From: a virus
IMG/VR virus record: IMGVR_UViG_3300042518_000285
Span: 1-64,000 of that record
DNA length: 64,000 bases
Direction: 5' to 3' (one strand)
Part shown: positions 6,570 to 15,914 of the stretch, one piece after another
Layout of the letters: every line of letters starts with the position of its first letter
How positions within the stretch are numbered: position 1 is the first letter of the stretch
Program-made: the position numbers and the translations under genes
The notes under the pieces: generated by a model
The model's input: the letters and a program-made list of their open reading frames with translations, nothing else
Told to the model about the DNA's origin: nothing
The model's database searches: none

Positions 6570-6604
6570 CGCGCACATCTGGGCCACAAACAGCTACGGA
6601 ACAC

Positions 6605-7204
6605 ATGCCTATACTTGCCACGCCTGAAGTGGGTATCCCACTTCCCTTCGATACGACACCGGAGGAAATTGACGATTTTCGTCAGAAGGCTCATGCACTT
6701 TTTGAAACGGTGCAAGACCTAATAGGTCTAGGAGCGCAGGTAGACATCTCCCCCGAAGACAAAGCGGAATCGCACCGCATCTTCTCCAATAAAAAACTCC
6801 CCCCGGCAAAGCAACTGACGCCCGGCACCATCCTGAACCTAGAAGCAATCCTGAACGAGTGGGATCAAGAAGTACTAGACGTTTCACGTCGGCTTCGTAA
6901 TTACGTGACCAACAAGTTGATCGTTGAGTCTGCTGATCCAGATCCTCGCCAGCGCATGAAGGCACTGGAAAACTTAGGGCGGATTGCGGGAGTTGGGCTA
7001 TTCTCTGAGCGGATTGATATCAGCATCACACACCGCACCGTAAAAGATATTGAGACAGATCTCGTGAAGACCTTGGAGCTGTACGGTGGAGGTGTTGAAG
7101 AGGTCGCGTTCGAGGAAGTGCCTAAGAGTATTGGGGATATTGACGTAGATGCAGAGTTGTCAAACGAAGGGGAACCCGTAGATGGACCCGGAACTACTTC
7201 GTAG
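6605..7204 (+). CDS. Putative terminase small subunit
   Basis: 199 residues, directly upstream of and overlapping the large terminase gene by 23 bp, the usual place for the DNA-recognition subunit. The central region (about 65-135) is helical and the C-terminus is acidic. The segment SERIDISITHRTVKDIETDL (about 132-151) is like that of small-subunit candidates in uncultured aquatic phages. No clear helix-turn-helix is visible, so the call rests mainly on position. Confidence 0.6.
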   Translation: MPILATPEVGIPLPFDTTPEEIDDFRQKAHALFETVQDLIGLGAQVDISPEDKAESHRIFSNKKLPPAKQLTPGTILNLEAILNEWDQEVLDVSRRLRNYVTNKLIVESADPDPRQRMKALENLGRIAGVGLFSERIDISITHRTVKDIETDLVKTLELYGGGVEEVAFEEVPKSIGDIDVDAELSNEGEPVDGPGTTS

Positions 7205-8699
7205 GGCGCAAGCCATACTGCCAACACTACCACCGGCTGTTCAACAGAAGGTGGGTACCCTAATTGCTGAGGCCAGACGCGCCAAGGCACAAGAAGTTGC
7301 TAAGAATAACTTCATGGAGTACGTCAAATATGTTTGGCCCAACTTCATTCATGGCAGGCACCACGAGAAAATGGCGCGAGCGTTTGAGCGGGTGGTTGAG
7401 GGAAAGACCAAACGACTCATCATCAACATGCCACCGCGTCACACGAAGTCAGAATTCGCCTCATATCTGTTGCCGAGCTGGTTTTTGGGCAAGTTTCCTT
7501 CCAAGAAAGTGATCCAGACTTCACACACCGCTGAGTTGGCGGTGGGGTTTGGTCGAAAAGTACGTAACTTAGTGGACTCTGACCGTTATAAGGACTTATT
7601 TCCAGATGTTGCGCTACAAGCAGACTCGAAAGCCGCTGGTCGTTGGGCTACAAATTACGCTGGTGATTACTTTGCTATTGGCGTCGGTGGTGCTGTTACC
7701 GGCAAAGGCGCTGATTTGCTCATCATTGACGACCCGCACAGTGAACAGGAAGCCGCTCTGGCTGAGGTAAACCCCGAGATTTACGATAAAACGTACGAGT
7801 GGTACACATCAGGCCCTCGTCAGCGTCTCCAGCCGGGCGGATCTATCGTGATTGTGATGACTCGGTGGTCAAAGAAGGACTTAACGGGTCAAGTATTGAA
7901 GTCCGCAGCCCAGAGAGGTGGTGAAGACTGGGAAGTGATCGAGTTTCCGGCGTTATTTGACTCGGGAGAACCGCTTTGGCCTCAGTTTTGGTCTAGAAAA
8001 GAGCTAGAAGCGCTAAGAACTGAACTTCCGAACGCTAAATGGATGGCTCAGTACCAGCAGAACCCGACATCTGAGACATCTGCGATAGTGAAACGGGAAT
8101 GGTGGCAGACTTGGGAGGACGACACGCCCCCGCACTGTGAGTTTGTCCTACAAAGCTGGGATACAGCGTTCGAGAAGACCAACCGCTCGGACTATTCAGC
8201 CTGTACCACGTGGGGCGTCTTTTATCAGGAGGACGATACCGGTGTTATTCAAGCTAATATCATCCTTCTCAATGCTTTCAGAGACCGCCTTGAGTTCCCT
8301 TCGCTCAAAAAGAAAGCCATTGAGCAATGCAAAGAGTGGGACCCAGACTCCATCATTGTGGAGAAAAAGGCGACCGGGGCACCGCTCATCTACGAGATGA
8401 GGGCGATGGGGATTCCTGTACAGGAGTACACACCGGTTAGGGGTAACGACAAGATCAGCCGACTAAATGCGGTATCTGATTTGTTTGCGTCAGGTCGAGT
8501 GTGGGCACCCAACACACATTGGGCTGAAGAAGTAATTGATGAGGTAGCAAGCTTCCCCGCTGGGGATCATGATGACTACGTGGACTCTGTGTCGCTGGCG
8601 CTGATGCGGTTTCGCAAAGGCGGCTACATCCGGTCAGTGTTGGATGAGCAGGATGAGATACCAGAGTTCCGACGCAAGAGGCAGTACTACAACGTATGA
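7182..8699 (+). CDS. terL: Terminase large subunit
   Basis: 505 residues. The N-terminal packaging ATPase has a Walker A-like segment (MPPRHTKSE, about 86-94) and a Walker B (LLIIDDPHSE, about 178-187). The C-terminal RNase H-like nuclease has its acidic residues in QSWDTAFEK (about 326), VEKKATG and DHDDYVDS (about 466). It cuts concatemeric DNA and drives it into the prohead through the portal encoded two genes downstream. Complete length for the family. Confidence 0.95.
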   Translation: MDPELLRRAQAILPTLPPAVQQKVGTLIAEARRAKAQEVAKNNFMEYVKYVWPNFIHGRHHEKMARAFERVVEGKTKRLIINMPPRHTKSEFASYLLPSWFLGKFPSKKVIQTSHTAELAVGFGRKVRNLVDSDRYKDLFPDVALQADSKAAGRWATNYAGDYFAIGVGGAVTGKGADLLIIDDPHSEQEAALAEVNPEIYDKTYEWYTSGPRQRLQPGGSIVIVMTRWSKKDLTGQVLKSAAQRGGEDWEVIEFPALFDSGEPLWPQFWSRKELEALRTELPNAKWMAQYQQNPTSETSAIVKREWWQTWEDDTPPHCEFVLQSWDTAFEKTNRSDYSACTTWGVFYQEDDTGVIQANIILLNAFRDRLEFPSLKKKAIEQCKEWDPDSIIVEKKATGAPLIYEMRAMGIPVQEYTPVRGNDKISRLNAVSDLFASGRVWAPNTHWAEEVIDEVASFPAGDHDDYVDSVSLALMRFRKGGYIRSVLDEQDEIPEFRRKRQYYNV

Positions 8700-9241
8700 G
8701 TAATTTTTTGTTCCTGAAGCAACTGCCGCCGGAGGTCGTTGACTTAGCCAATCAAGAATTTGATTTGCTTGATGTCCATGACGGCAAGGTCGTAACGGCA
8801 GGACAACCAGTAATTAACTACAAACACCGCAAGAGCACCCTACGTTCGGCTGAGTTCGGGCATTGGTTTAGTGGGATCTTGTATCAGTTTGGGGTGATCG
8901 CTAACGCAAACTGGGGCTTTGTTATTGATGGGCAAGAAGTAATGCAGGTGGCGGACTATACCGAGGGACAGCACTTCGACTGGCACGCAGACCTGATTCC
9001 GTTCTCTGGCCCAACAGACAGGAAAGTAAGTGTGGTGTGTCTGATGACTGACCCGACCACGTATGAAGGCGGGGAGTTCCAGATACGGAATTTTCAAGAT
9101 GGATCAGAGGTACATACAGTGCCACTAAAAAAGGGATCGGTCATAGCCTTCCCTTCAGCGGTGTGGCATACGGTAACTCCTGTAGTTAGCGGCGTTCGAC
9201 GCTCAACAACTTTGTGGCTAACAGGCCCCTGTTTTAGATAG
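8696..9241 (+). CDS. 2-oxoglutarate/Fe(II)-dependent dioxygenase (PiuC/prolyl-hydroxylase-like)
   Basis: 181 residues of double-stranded beta-helix type. Iron ligands are H97 and D99 (in HFDWHAD) and H158 (VWHTV), with R168 or R169 placed to bind 2-oxoglutarate. It starts inside the terminase stop (ATGA overlap) and ends 9 bp before the portal gene, so it is expressed with the packaging genes. The substrate is unknown; a capsid, portal or tail protein side chain, or a host protein, are options. Enzymes of this class are common in aquatic phages but rarely placed between terminase and portal. Confidence 0.85.
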   Translation: MSNFLFLKQLPPEVVDLANQEFDLLDVHDGKVVTAGQPVINYKHRKSTLRSAEFGHWFSGILYQFGVIANANWGFVIDGQEVMQVADYTEGQHFDWHADLIPFSGPTDRKVSVVCLMTDPTTYEGGEFQIRNFQDGSEVHTVPLKKGSVIAFPSAVWHTVTPVVSGVRRSTTLWLTGPCFR

Positions 9242-9249
9242 GAAAGATC

Positions 9250-11706
9250 ATGGCTATTGATAAAGCACTAAACCGCGCACCGTTGGGTATGAGCGACATG
9301 GGCGTGATGGAGATGGACGAGCCCGCATTGGAGATTGAGATCGAGGACCCGGAGTCAGTAACTATTGGCATGGGCGGGCTAGAGATCGAGATCGAGCCGG
9401 GTGTAGAAGACGACGACTTCAACGATAACTTGGCTGAGAAGCTTAGTGAAGATGTGTTGGAGAGCTTGGCAGGAGAACTACTGAGCGACTTTGATGATGA
9501 CGTGGGTAGCCGCAAGGACTGGATGCAGACCTACGTGGACGGGCTTGAGTTGCTGGGTATGAAGCTCGAAGAGCGTAGCGAACCTTGGGAAGGAGCCTGT
9601 GGTGTTTACCATCCCCTTTTATCTGAAGCTCTGGTTAAGTTCCAATCCGAGACAATTATGGCGACTTTCCCGGCGAGTGGCCCGGTTAAGACGCAGATCA
9701 TTGGAAAGGAGACCACGGAGAATAAGGAAGCTGCCGAGAGGGTTCAGAATGACATGAACTACCAGCTTACCGAGGTAATGACCGAGTATCGCAGTGAGCA
9801 TGAGCGCATGCTGTGGGGCTTGGGTCTATCCGGTAACGCGTTCAAGAAGGTGTACTACGACCCATCGCTGGCACGTCAAGTCTCTATCTTCGTCCCCGCT
9901 GAAGATGTGGTTGTGCCTTACGGCTCAGAGAATTTACAGAACGCCCCACGTGTAACACATGTGATGCGTAAGACTGAGAACGAGCTAAAGAAACTACAGG
10001 TCGCTGGCTTCTACCGCGACGTTGAGCTTGGTACCCCCGCTAATACATTAGATGACGTAGAGAAGAAGATTGCGGAGAAGATGGGCTTCCGCGCTACAAC
10101 TGACGACCGCTACAAACTACTTGAGATGCAGGTTGACCTGAATCTTGAAGGATACGAGGATGAGAGCGGTATAGCGTTGCCATACATCGTCACTATTGAG
10201 AAGGGTACCGGTACGGTATTGGCTATTCGCCGCAACTGGGAGCCAAGTGACGACAGTAAGCAAAAGCGCACTCACTTCGTCCACTACGGCTACATCCCCG
10301 GCTTTGGCTTTTATTGCTTTGGTCTGATCCACTTGATCGGCGCGTACGCTAAATCAGGCACTTCGCTGATGCGACAGTTGGTCGATGCGGGCACGCTGGC
10401 AAACTTGCCGGGTGGTCTGAAGTCCAAAGGCATGCGCACTAAAGGAGACGATACACCTATCGCTCCGGGCGAGTTCCGTGATGTGGATGTGGCGTCTGGC
10501 ACCATACGCGACAACATCCTGCCATTGCCATACAAAGAGCCATCGCAGGTATTGATGTCCCTGATGAACCAGATCGTGGATGAGGGTCGTCGCTTCGCTT
10601 CCGCTGCTGATCTCAAAGTCTCTGACATGTCGGCGCAAGCCCCTGTTGGAACGACATTAGCACTGCTGGAACGCCAACTGAAAGTGATGAGCGCAGTTCA
10701 GGCTCGCATTCACTTTGCGATGAAGCAGGAGTTCAAGCTTCTAAAGCACATCATCGCTGCTTACGCTCCGACTGAGTACAGCTACGAGCCAGTTGAAGGT
10801 AGCCGTCGCGCACGTCAGCAAGACTACGAGATGGTGGATGTGATTCCGGTATCTGACCCTAACGCGGCAACTATGTCGCAGAAGGTGGTTCAGTATCAGG
10901 CAGTCATGCAGATGGCACAGCAAAGCCCACAGATCTACGACATGGTCGAGCTGAACAAACAGATGCTTGAGGTCTTAGGTATCAAGAATGTCCACAAGCT
11001 TGTCCCTGCTGCCGAAGACCAGAAGCCAAGAGATCCAGTGTCAGAGAACATGGCAATCCTGAACATGAAGCCAGTCAAGGCGTTCTTGTATCAAGACCAT
11101 GAAGCACATTTGCAAGTGCATATGACCGCTATGCGTGACCCCAAGATAGCAGGCATGGTGGGGCAAAACCCACAGGCCAACATGATCATGGGCGCGATGA
11201 TGGCGCATATCAACGAGCACATCGCGTTTGAGTATCGCAAACAGATCGAGGAACAGTTGGGCGTTCCAATCGACATTCCTAAATACGAGGATGGAGAAAG
11301 CATCCCAGAGGAGATGGAAGTCGAAATTAGCCGCATGATGGCTATGGCGGCAGATAAGTTGTTGCAGAAGGATCAGGCTGAAGTTGCCCAACAACAAGCA
11401 CAACAAGCCGCACAAGATCCGATTGTCCAGATGCAGCAGCAGGAATTGGCTATTAAGCAGCAGGAGTTGCAGCTCAAAGCTCAGAAGCTTCAGATCGACG
11501 CTGCGGCACAGACTGACAAGATGGACATCGAGTTGGAGCGCATCGCTGCGCAAAAACAGATTGCCGGTATGCAGGTCGGAGCCAAAGTCGCCAAAGATAA
11601 AGCTGAACTTTCTGCTCGACAGCAAGAAGCTGGCGTTCGCATGGGTATCGACATAGCTAAGTCACAAGCGGAACTGGAGCAGCGGTCACCTAAGACAAAG
11701 GAGTAA
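9250..11706 (+). CDS. Portal protein
   Basis: 818 residues. After an acidic leader (residues 20-75, with repeated EIEIE) comes a portal core (from about 90, RKDWMQTYVDGLELLG) with the long helical stem region around 380-480. The C-terminal 180 residues are a Gln/Ala-rich helical barrel (QQQAQQAAQDPIVQMQQQE). Length and context (terminase before, scaffold and capsid after) match P22-like portals. It forms the dodecameric DNA channel at one capsid vertex and the terminase dock. Confidence 0.88.
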   Translation: MAIDKALNRAPLGMSDMGVMEMDEPALEIEIEDPESVTIGMGGLEIEIEPGVEDDDFNDNLAEKLSEDVLESLAGELLSDFDDDVGSRKDWMQTYVDGLELLGMKLEERSEPWEGACGVYHPLLSEALVKFQSETIMATFPASGPVKTQIIGKETTENKEAAERVQNDMNYQLTEVMTEYRSEHERMLWGLGLSGNAFKKVYYDPSLARQVSIFVPAEDVVVPYGSENLQNAPRVTHVMRKTENELKKLQVAGFYRDVELGTPANTLDDVEKKIAEKMGFRATTDDRYKLLEMQVDLNLEGYEDESGIALPYIVTIEKGTGTVLAIRRNWEPSDDSKQKRTHFVHYGYIPGFGFYCFGLIHLIGAYAKSGTSLMRQLVDAGTLANLPGGLKSKGMRTKGDDTPIAPGEFRDVDVASGTIRDNILPLPYKEPSQVLMSLMNQIVDEGRRFASAADLKVSDMSAQAPVGTTLALLERQLKVMSAVQARIHFAMKQEFKLLKHIIAAYAPTEYSYEPVEGSRRARQQDYEMVDVIPVSDPNAATMSQKVVQYQAVMQMAQQSPQIYDMVELNKQMLEVLGIKNVHKLVPAAEDQKPRDPVSENMAILNMKPVKAFLYQDHEAHLQVHMTAMRDPKIAGMVGQNPQANMIMGAMMAHINEHIAFEYRKQIEEQLGVPIDIPKYEDGESIPEEMEVEISRMMAMAADKLLQKDQAEVAQQQAQQAAQDPIVQMQQQELAIKQQELQLKAQKLQIDAAAQTDKMDIELERIAAQKQIAGMQVGAKVAKDKAELSARQQEAGVRMGIDIAKSQAELEQRSPKTKE

Positions 11707-11709
11707 TCA

Positions 11710-11904
11710 GTGGACAAAACACTGGCAATTATCAAGGAACGTATTAACGAGAAACAAGCCCAACTTGCTCATGCCGTAAGCGAGGGCACAATGAAAGATT
11801 TCGCAGAGTATCGCGCAATATGCGGGGAGATTCGGGGTCTATCCATCGCAGAAGGCTTTATCTTAGACCTTGCAGACCAAATGGAGCGCAACAACGATGA
11901 GTGA
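11710..11904 (+). CDS. Small helical protein, 64 residues, unknown
   Basis: GTG start with a GGAG ribosome site formed by the portal gene's last codons. A short amphipathic protein (VDKTLAIIKERINEKQ) that overlaps the cochaperonin start by eight bases. Similar small proteins follow portals in related phages, but no function is known to me. Confidence 0.7.
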   Translation: MDKTLAIIKERINEKQAQLAHAVSEGTMKDFAEYRAICGEIRGLSIAEGFILDLADQMERNNDE

Positions 11905-12289
11905 AATACTAATCGCTACAGAAAGCGGTGAAGTACCACAGACAGCGGAGGAGAAAGCAAAACAACTCCCTGACCCAACTGGCTACCACATCCTTGTAAC
12001 TTTGCCGGACGTTGAGGATACGTTTGAAAGCGGATTGCTTAAAGCGGATCAAACCAAGCAGTTTGAAGAAGTGCTGGCGACAGTTTTCTTTGTTATTAAG
12101 CTTGGTCCCGACTGCTACACAGATACGAAACGGTTTCCAAACGGTCCGTGGTGTAAGGAGGGTGACTTTATCTTAGCTCGTCCGAATAGCGGCACTCGGT
12201 TGAAGATTCACGGTAAGGAGTTCCGCCTGATCAATGACGATACGGTGGAAGCAGTCGTGCAAGACCCACGCGGTATTCGCCGCGCATAA
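11897..12289 (+). CDS. GroES-like cochaperonin
   Basis: 130 residues. The start is placed at 11897 (MSEILIATESG), with a GGAG site 10 bp upstream, in preference to an earlier in-frame codon. The core GYHILVTLPDVEDTFESG...FVIKLG...EGDFILARPNSGTRLKIHGKEFRLINDDTVEAVV follows the GroES beta-barrel plan (the mobile loop would be near residues 44-58). Phage GroES analogues, such as T4 gp31, help the host GroEL fold the capsid protein. The position between portal and scaffold fits that job. Confidence 0.75.
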   Translation: MSEILIATESGEVPQTAEEKAKQLPDPTGYHILVTLPDVEDTFESGLLKADQTKQFEEVLATVFFVIKLGPDCYTDTKRFPNGPWCKEGDFILARPNSGTRLKIHGKEFRLINDDTVEAVVQDPRGIRRA

Positions 12290-12303
12290 AGGAGAGAACG
12301 ATT

Positions 12304-13257
12304 ATGGAACAGCAAGAATTTCAGTTTCCCGACGAGAAGGAAGAAAAGGCTAATCCCGCCGAGGCTAAGCTGGACGATATCGAATTTGAAATAGAAGACG
12401 ATACCCCCGAAGAAGATCGTGGTCGGGAGCCGTTGCCCAAGCAGATCGTCGAAGAGCTTGATCAGGATGATCTGGAGGACTATTCCGAGAAGGTTAAAGT
12501 CCGTCTGAAGCAGATGAAGAAGGTGTACCACGACGAGCGCCGGGAGAAAGAACAAGCCCTGCGGGAGCGTCAGGCTGCGGAAGACTTAGCAAAAAGAATG
12601 CTTGAGGAAAACCGCAGTCTCAAGGGTAGACTTTCCGAAGGGGAAAAACACTATCTCCAAACGTACCAATCAGCGGTTGAGCTGGAGTTGGACGCGGCTA
12701 AGAAGGCTTATAGAGAAGCCTATGATGCCGGGGATACCGATAAGTTGCTAGATGCGCAAGAGAGACTTAATTCCGCTCAAATTAAGTTGCAAAAGGCAAA
12801 AGATTACGTACCCTCTTTACAATATCAACAAGATGAGGTACAAACTAGTCCAGAAGTCCCAGTGGCTCGTCCTGACCCAAGGGCAATTGCGTGGCAAGAG
12901 CGCAATACTTGGTTCGGTCAGGACGAGGAGATGACTAGTCTTGCACTTGGGCTACACCAAAAACTAGTCAAACAGTACGGAACTCAGTACACGTCCACCG
13001 ACGAGTATTGGCAGAAGATTGACGGAACCATGCGTCAACGCTTCCCGGACTACTTCCCAACAGATTCTTCGCCGCAACCTGAAAAGGCTACGCCGCGCAC
13101 AGAAAAACCGTCCACGGTCGTAGCTCCTGCGACCCGCAGCACATCCTCCAAAAAGATAACGCTGAAGCGGTCACAGTTGGACACTATTAAGCGTCTTGGC
13201 ATCACCCCTGAGCAATACGCCCGTGAACTAATGAAAATGGAGGCCAACAATGGCTGA
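12304..13257 (+). CDS. Capsid scaffolding protein
   Basis: 317 residues with a very acidic N-terminus (1-50). A long coiled coil follows (about 60-165, rich in KAREQLEE-type heptads), then a Pro/Ser linker and a short basic C-terminal helix (KKITLKRSQLDTIKRLG, about 285-302) of the kind that docks scaffold to capsid protein. Lies upstream of the capsid genes and overlaps the next gene by eight bases. Confidence 0.8.
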   Translation: MEQQEFQFPDEKEEKANPAEAKLDDIEFEIEDDTPEEDRGREPLPKQIVEELDQDDLEDYSEKVKVRLKQMKKVYHDERREKEQALRERQAAEDLAKRMLEENRSLKGRLSEGEKHYLQTYQSAVELELDAAKKAYREAYDAGDTDKLLDAQERLNSAQIKLQKAKDYVPSLQYQQDEVQTSPEVPVARPDPRAIAWQERNTWFGQDEEMTSLALGLHQKLVKQYGTQYTSTDEYWQKIDGTMRQRFPDYFPTDSSPQPEKATPRTEKPSTVVAPATRSTSSKKITLKRSQLDTIKRLGITPEQYARELMKMEANNG

Positions 13258-13699
13258 AAACAGACTTGCCCGTGAACTTGAAACTCGTGCCGTGCAGGAG
13301 CGCCCCAAGCAGTGGGCTCCACCTGAGCTTCTCCCTGAACCAGATAAGCAACCCGGCTTCGCGTACAGATGGATTCGCGTTTCGACTCTAAACAATGCTG
13401 ACCCACGCAATATTTCCGCCAAAATCCGGGAAGGCTGGGAGCCTGTAAAGATAGAAGAGCAACCAAAATTTCAACTGCTAGTCGATCCGAATAGTCGCTT
13501 TAAGGACAACGTCGAGATTGGCGGGTTGTTACTTTGCAAGACTCCACAGGAGCTGGTGGACCAGCGTAATGGCTACTACCAGAAACAGTCCGAAGGACAA
13601 ATGGATTCTGTAGATAACAGCCTGATGCGCCAGAACGACCCGAGGATGCCGTTGTTTAACGAGCGGAAATCTTCTACATCGTTCGGTAAGGGAAGTTAA
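13250..13699 (+). CDS. Hypothetical structural-region protein, 149 residues
   Basis: Begins inside the scaffold stop. It contains the conserved-looking segment FAYRWIRVSTLNNADPRNI (about 40-58), then IGGLLLCKTPQELVDQRN and a charged tail ending in SFGKGS. No function recognised. The position between scaffold and capsid decoration genes suggests a head component or assembly factor. Confidence 0.7.
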   Translation: MAENRLARELETRAVQERPKQWAPPELLPEPDKQPGFAYRWIRVSTLNNADPRNISAKIREGWEPVKIEEQPKFQLLVDPNSRFKDNVEIGGLLLCKTPQELVDQRNGYYQKQSEGQMDSVDNSLMRQNDPRMPLFNERKSSTSFGKGS

Positions 13700-13719
13700 T
13701 CTAACTTTTGGAGTAAAAC

Positions 13720-14400
13720 ATGGCTTATCCGACTGTATCGGCCCCCTACGGGCTAAAACCGATCAATCTGATCGGCGGTCAGGTGTTCGCGGGCCAAACT
13801 CGTGAACTCCCGATTGCAAGCAACTACGGTACCGCTATCTATAACGGCGACATCGTTCGTCTGGATGGTGGCACTATTGTTAAAGAAACGGGTACTACCA
13901 CTGTTACGTCGCAAGGCGTAGTTGGTGTGTTCCTTGGCTGCACATATACTAATCCGTCTACGGGTCAGATTTTGTTTGCCAACTCGTACCCCGGTAACGT
14001 CGTTGCTTCGGACATTCTGGCTTACGTAGCAGATGATCCTGACCAACTGTTTAAAGTTGCTGTGACTGGCGGCGCTACTTCGACCACGATCACCCCGATT
14101 TCGGGCGCGATTCTGGGCGACAACCTCGCTATTTCTCAGCCTTCGACAAACACCACTATTTCGGGCAACTCGAATATTGGTGCTTATGATTCGGGCAACA
14201 ATACTACGCAGTCGCTTCCGTTCCGTGTTGTGGGTCTGGTTCCTGAGACTACCAACTCTAGCGGCAACTACAGCGAAGTAATTGTTAAGTGGAATGCTCC
14301 ATACCCAACCATCACTATCGACTTCACGGGTGAAACCGCGTCGGTAACTCTGGCTGGCGGACATTCGTACCTCAACCCGAACGGTCCTGACAACGTATAA
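13720..14400 (+). CDS. Putative capsid decoration or minor head protein
   Basis: 226 residues, Gly/Thr/Ser/Asn-rich and beta-strand dominated, beginning AYPTVSAPYGLKPINLIGGQ. The VFAGQTRELPI...YNGDIVRLDGGT segment resembles head proteins encoded just before capsid genes in uncultured phages. Codon use is strongly biased towards GC-ending and TCG codons, as in the capsid gene next to it, a sign of high expression. Confidence 0.6.
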   Translation: MAYPTVSAPYGLKPINLIGGQVFAGQTRELPIASNYGTAIYNGDIVRLDGGTIVKETGTTTVTSQGVVGVFLGCTYTNPSTGQILFANSYPGNVVASDILAYVADDPDQLFKVAVTGGATSTTITPISGAILGDNLAISQPSTNTTISGNSNIGAYDSGNNTTQSLPFRVVGLVPETTNSSGNYSEVIVKWNAPYPTITIDFTGETASVTLAGGHSYLNPNGPDNV

Positions 14401-14413
14401 GGGAGCTTGAATC

Positions 14414-15328
14414 ATGGCTATTTCACGCGCACAACTATTGAAAGAGCTGCTCCCCGGCTTGAACGCACTGTTCGGTCTGGAGTACGCTCGTTACGGCGAA
14501 GAACACAAGGAAATCTACGAAACTGAGACTTCCGAGCGTTCGTTCGAAGAGGAAACCAAACTGTCTGGCTTCAGTGCCGCACCGGTTAAGAACGAAGGTT
14601 CTGCAATCGCGTACGACAACGGTCAGGAAGCTTGGACTGCTCGATACAACCACGAAACCATCGCTCTGGGTTTCTCGCTGACCGAAGAGGCCATCGAAGA
14701 CAACCTGTATGACAGCCTGTCGGCTCGTTATACCAAGGCGCTGGCTCGTGCTATGGCCTACACCAAGCAGGTCAAAGCAGCATCGGTCCTGAACAACGGC
14801 TTCACCAACTCCGCTCAGTACTACGGCGGCGACGGCGTGCCTCTGTTCTCGGCTTCTCACCCGCTGGTTGGTGGCGGCACTAACTCGAACATTCCGGCTA
14901 CCCCAGCCGATTTGAACGAAACCTCGTTGGAAAACGCAGTGATTCAGATCGCTGCTTGGACTGACGAACGCGGTCTGCTGATCGCCGCTAAGCCACGCAA
15001 ACTGATCGTTCCACCTGCTCTCCAGTTCGTTGCTACTCGTCTGTTGGAAACCGAACTCCGCGTCGGCACCAATGACAACGACATCAACGCTCTGAAGAAC
15101 AACGGCTCGATCCCAGAAGGCCATACGATCAACCACTTCTTGACCGACACAAACGCATGGTTCCTGACCACTGACGTTCCAAACGGCATGAAGCACTTTG
15201 TTCGTACCCCGCTGGCTCAGTCGATGGACGGTGACTTTGACACTGGTAACGTCCGTTACAAGGCTCGTGAGCGTTACTCGTTCGGCTGGTCTGACCCGCT
15301 GGGCATGTACGGCTCGCAAGGCGCGTAA
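14414..15328 (+). CDS. Major capsid protein (HK97 fold, Mu gpT-like)
   Basis: 304 residues. It begins AISRAQLLKELLPGLNALFGLEY and has an E-loop-like stretch (SERSFEEETKLSGFSAAPVK, about 35-54), a GVPLFSASHPLVGG motif (about 142-155) and a P-domain C-terminus. The GVPLFS-SHP motif is characteristic of the Mu-like gpT capsid group. A strong terminator follows directly at 15333, which would set its transcript level apart from the tail genes. Confidence 0.88.
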   Translation: MAISRAQLLKELLPGLNALFGLEYARYGEEHKEIYETETSERSFEEETKLSGFSAAPVKNEGSAIAYDNGQEAWTARYNHETIALGFSLTEEAIEDNLYDSLSARYTKALARAMAYTKQVKAASVLNNGFTNSAQYYGGDGVPLFSASHPLVGGGTNSNIPATPADLNETSLENAVIQIAAWTDERGLLIAAKPRKLIVPPALQFVATRLLETELRVGTNDNDINALKNNGSIPEGHTINHFLTDTNAWFLTTDVPNGMKHFVRTPLAQSMDGDFDTGNVRYKARERYSFGWSDPLGMYGSQGA

Positions 15329-15332
15329 GAAG

Positions 15333-15358
15333 AGGGGGGCTTTACGCCCCCCTTTTTG
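15333..15358 (+). terminator. Rho-independent terminator after the capsid gene
   Basis: GGGGGG stem, loop CTTTACG, CCCCCC, then TTTTTG, starting 5 bp after the capsid stop. Probably partial, since tail genes continue on the same strand. The gap 15359-15458 contains a second small hairpin (CAGGC/GCCTG near 15404) and no obvious consensus promoter. Confidence 0.85.
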
Positions 15359-15458
15359 TAGTATATAAAGTAGTTATTCCGGGATTTATCCGGTACGTCA
15401 AACAGGCTCCCGGCCTGACTTCATGCAGATTGACGTGCCTAACCGCATGAGGGAAAAC

Positions 15459-15914
15459 ATGGCTCTTTCTACCACCCAAAGTATTTGGCGTTCGGGCGGC
15501 GGCGACACGACTCGCACCGCATACTGTGGCTCCGGCGTTATGGCTGCTCAGTTCTACATTGCTGACGCATCTGTTGCTACTGCAACTAACGTCAAAGTCT
15601 CTTCTGTTTCTGGTGCTCCTGACCTGATCCTTCCTGAAGGCGCAGTTGTGTTGTCTGTGGAAATTAATGACGCAGGCACAGGCTCTGTTGATCTTGGCAC
15701 CCGTGGCTACACTAGTGGCACCGTGACCGGCGCGGCTATCGCCAACAACCTGACCGTCTCTGCTGTTGGGTCTATTACCGCTGGCTTGACTCGCACTGCT
15801 ATTAGCGAGCTGTCTTACGTTACTGTGACCATCGACACTTCGGGTGCTGGCACTGTTGGTGGCTTCATCACCTACTTCGTTGCTGATCCGCTGGTAGGCC
15901 AGCAGAACGTCTAA
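15459..15914 (+). CDS. Virion-associated beta-rich protein, 151 residues
   Basis: The start at 15459 (MALSTTQSIW) is chosen for its GAGGG ribosome site; the frame is open upstream to 15423. Small-residue-rich beta protein (TATNVKVSSVSGAPDLILPEGAVV). Precedes two similar-sized structural paralogues. Likely a head-surface or tail component; function not recognised. Confidence 0.65.
   Translation: MALSTTQSIWRSGGGDTTRTAYCGSGVMAAQFYIADASVATATNVKVSSVSGAPDLILPEGAVVLSVEINDAGTGSVDLGTRGYTSGTVTGAAIANNLTVSAVGSITAGLTRTAISELSYVTVTIDTSGAGTVGGFITYFVADPLVGQQNV

Larger units (their letters stand above)
6138..6604. other. Divergent promoter region between early (minus) and late (plus) genes
   Basis: About 470 bp with no credible gene. 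It contains a degenerate palindrome at 6245-6258, C-rich runs (about 6276-6300, 6428-6441, 6490-6500), a small hairpin CCCC-ACC-GGGG near 6522-6533, a GGGGGG-TATATAT element at about 6529-6541 that matches one at 5362, and a TTGACA at 6541. Late transcription of the structural block should begin here. Confidence 0.6.

Noticed and set aside
6400-6621. 73-codon minus-strand frame in the divergent gap.
   Set aside because: Overlaps the start of the late operon in antisense, has no ribosome site and its codons come from C-rich runs.
11041-11625. Long antisense frame (194 codons) under the portal gene.
   Set aside because: It arises from biased codon use of the helical portal C-terminus and has no ribosome site or sensible protein pattern. 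The same applies to other antisense frames in the late block, such as 13753-14415 and 14435-15319.
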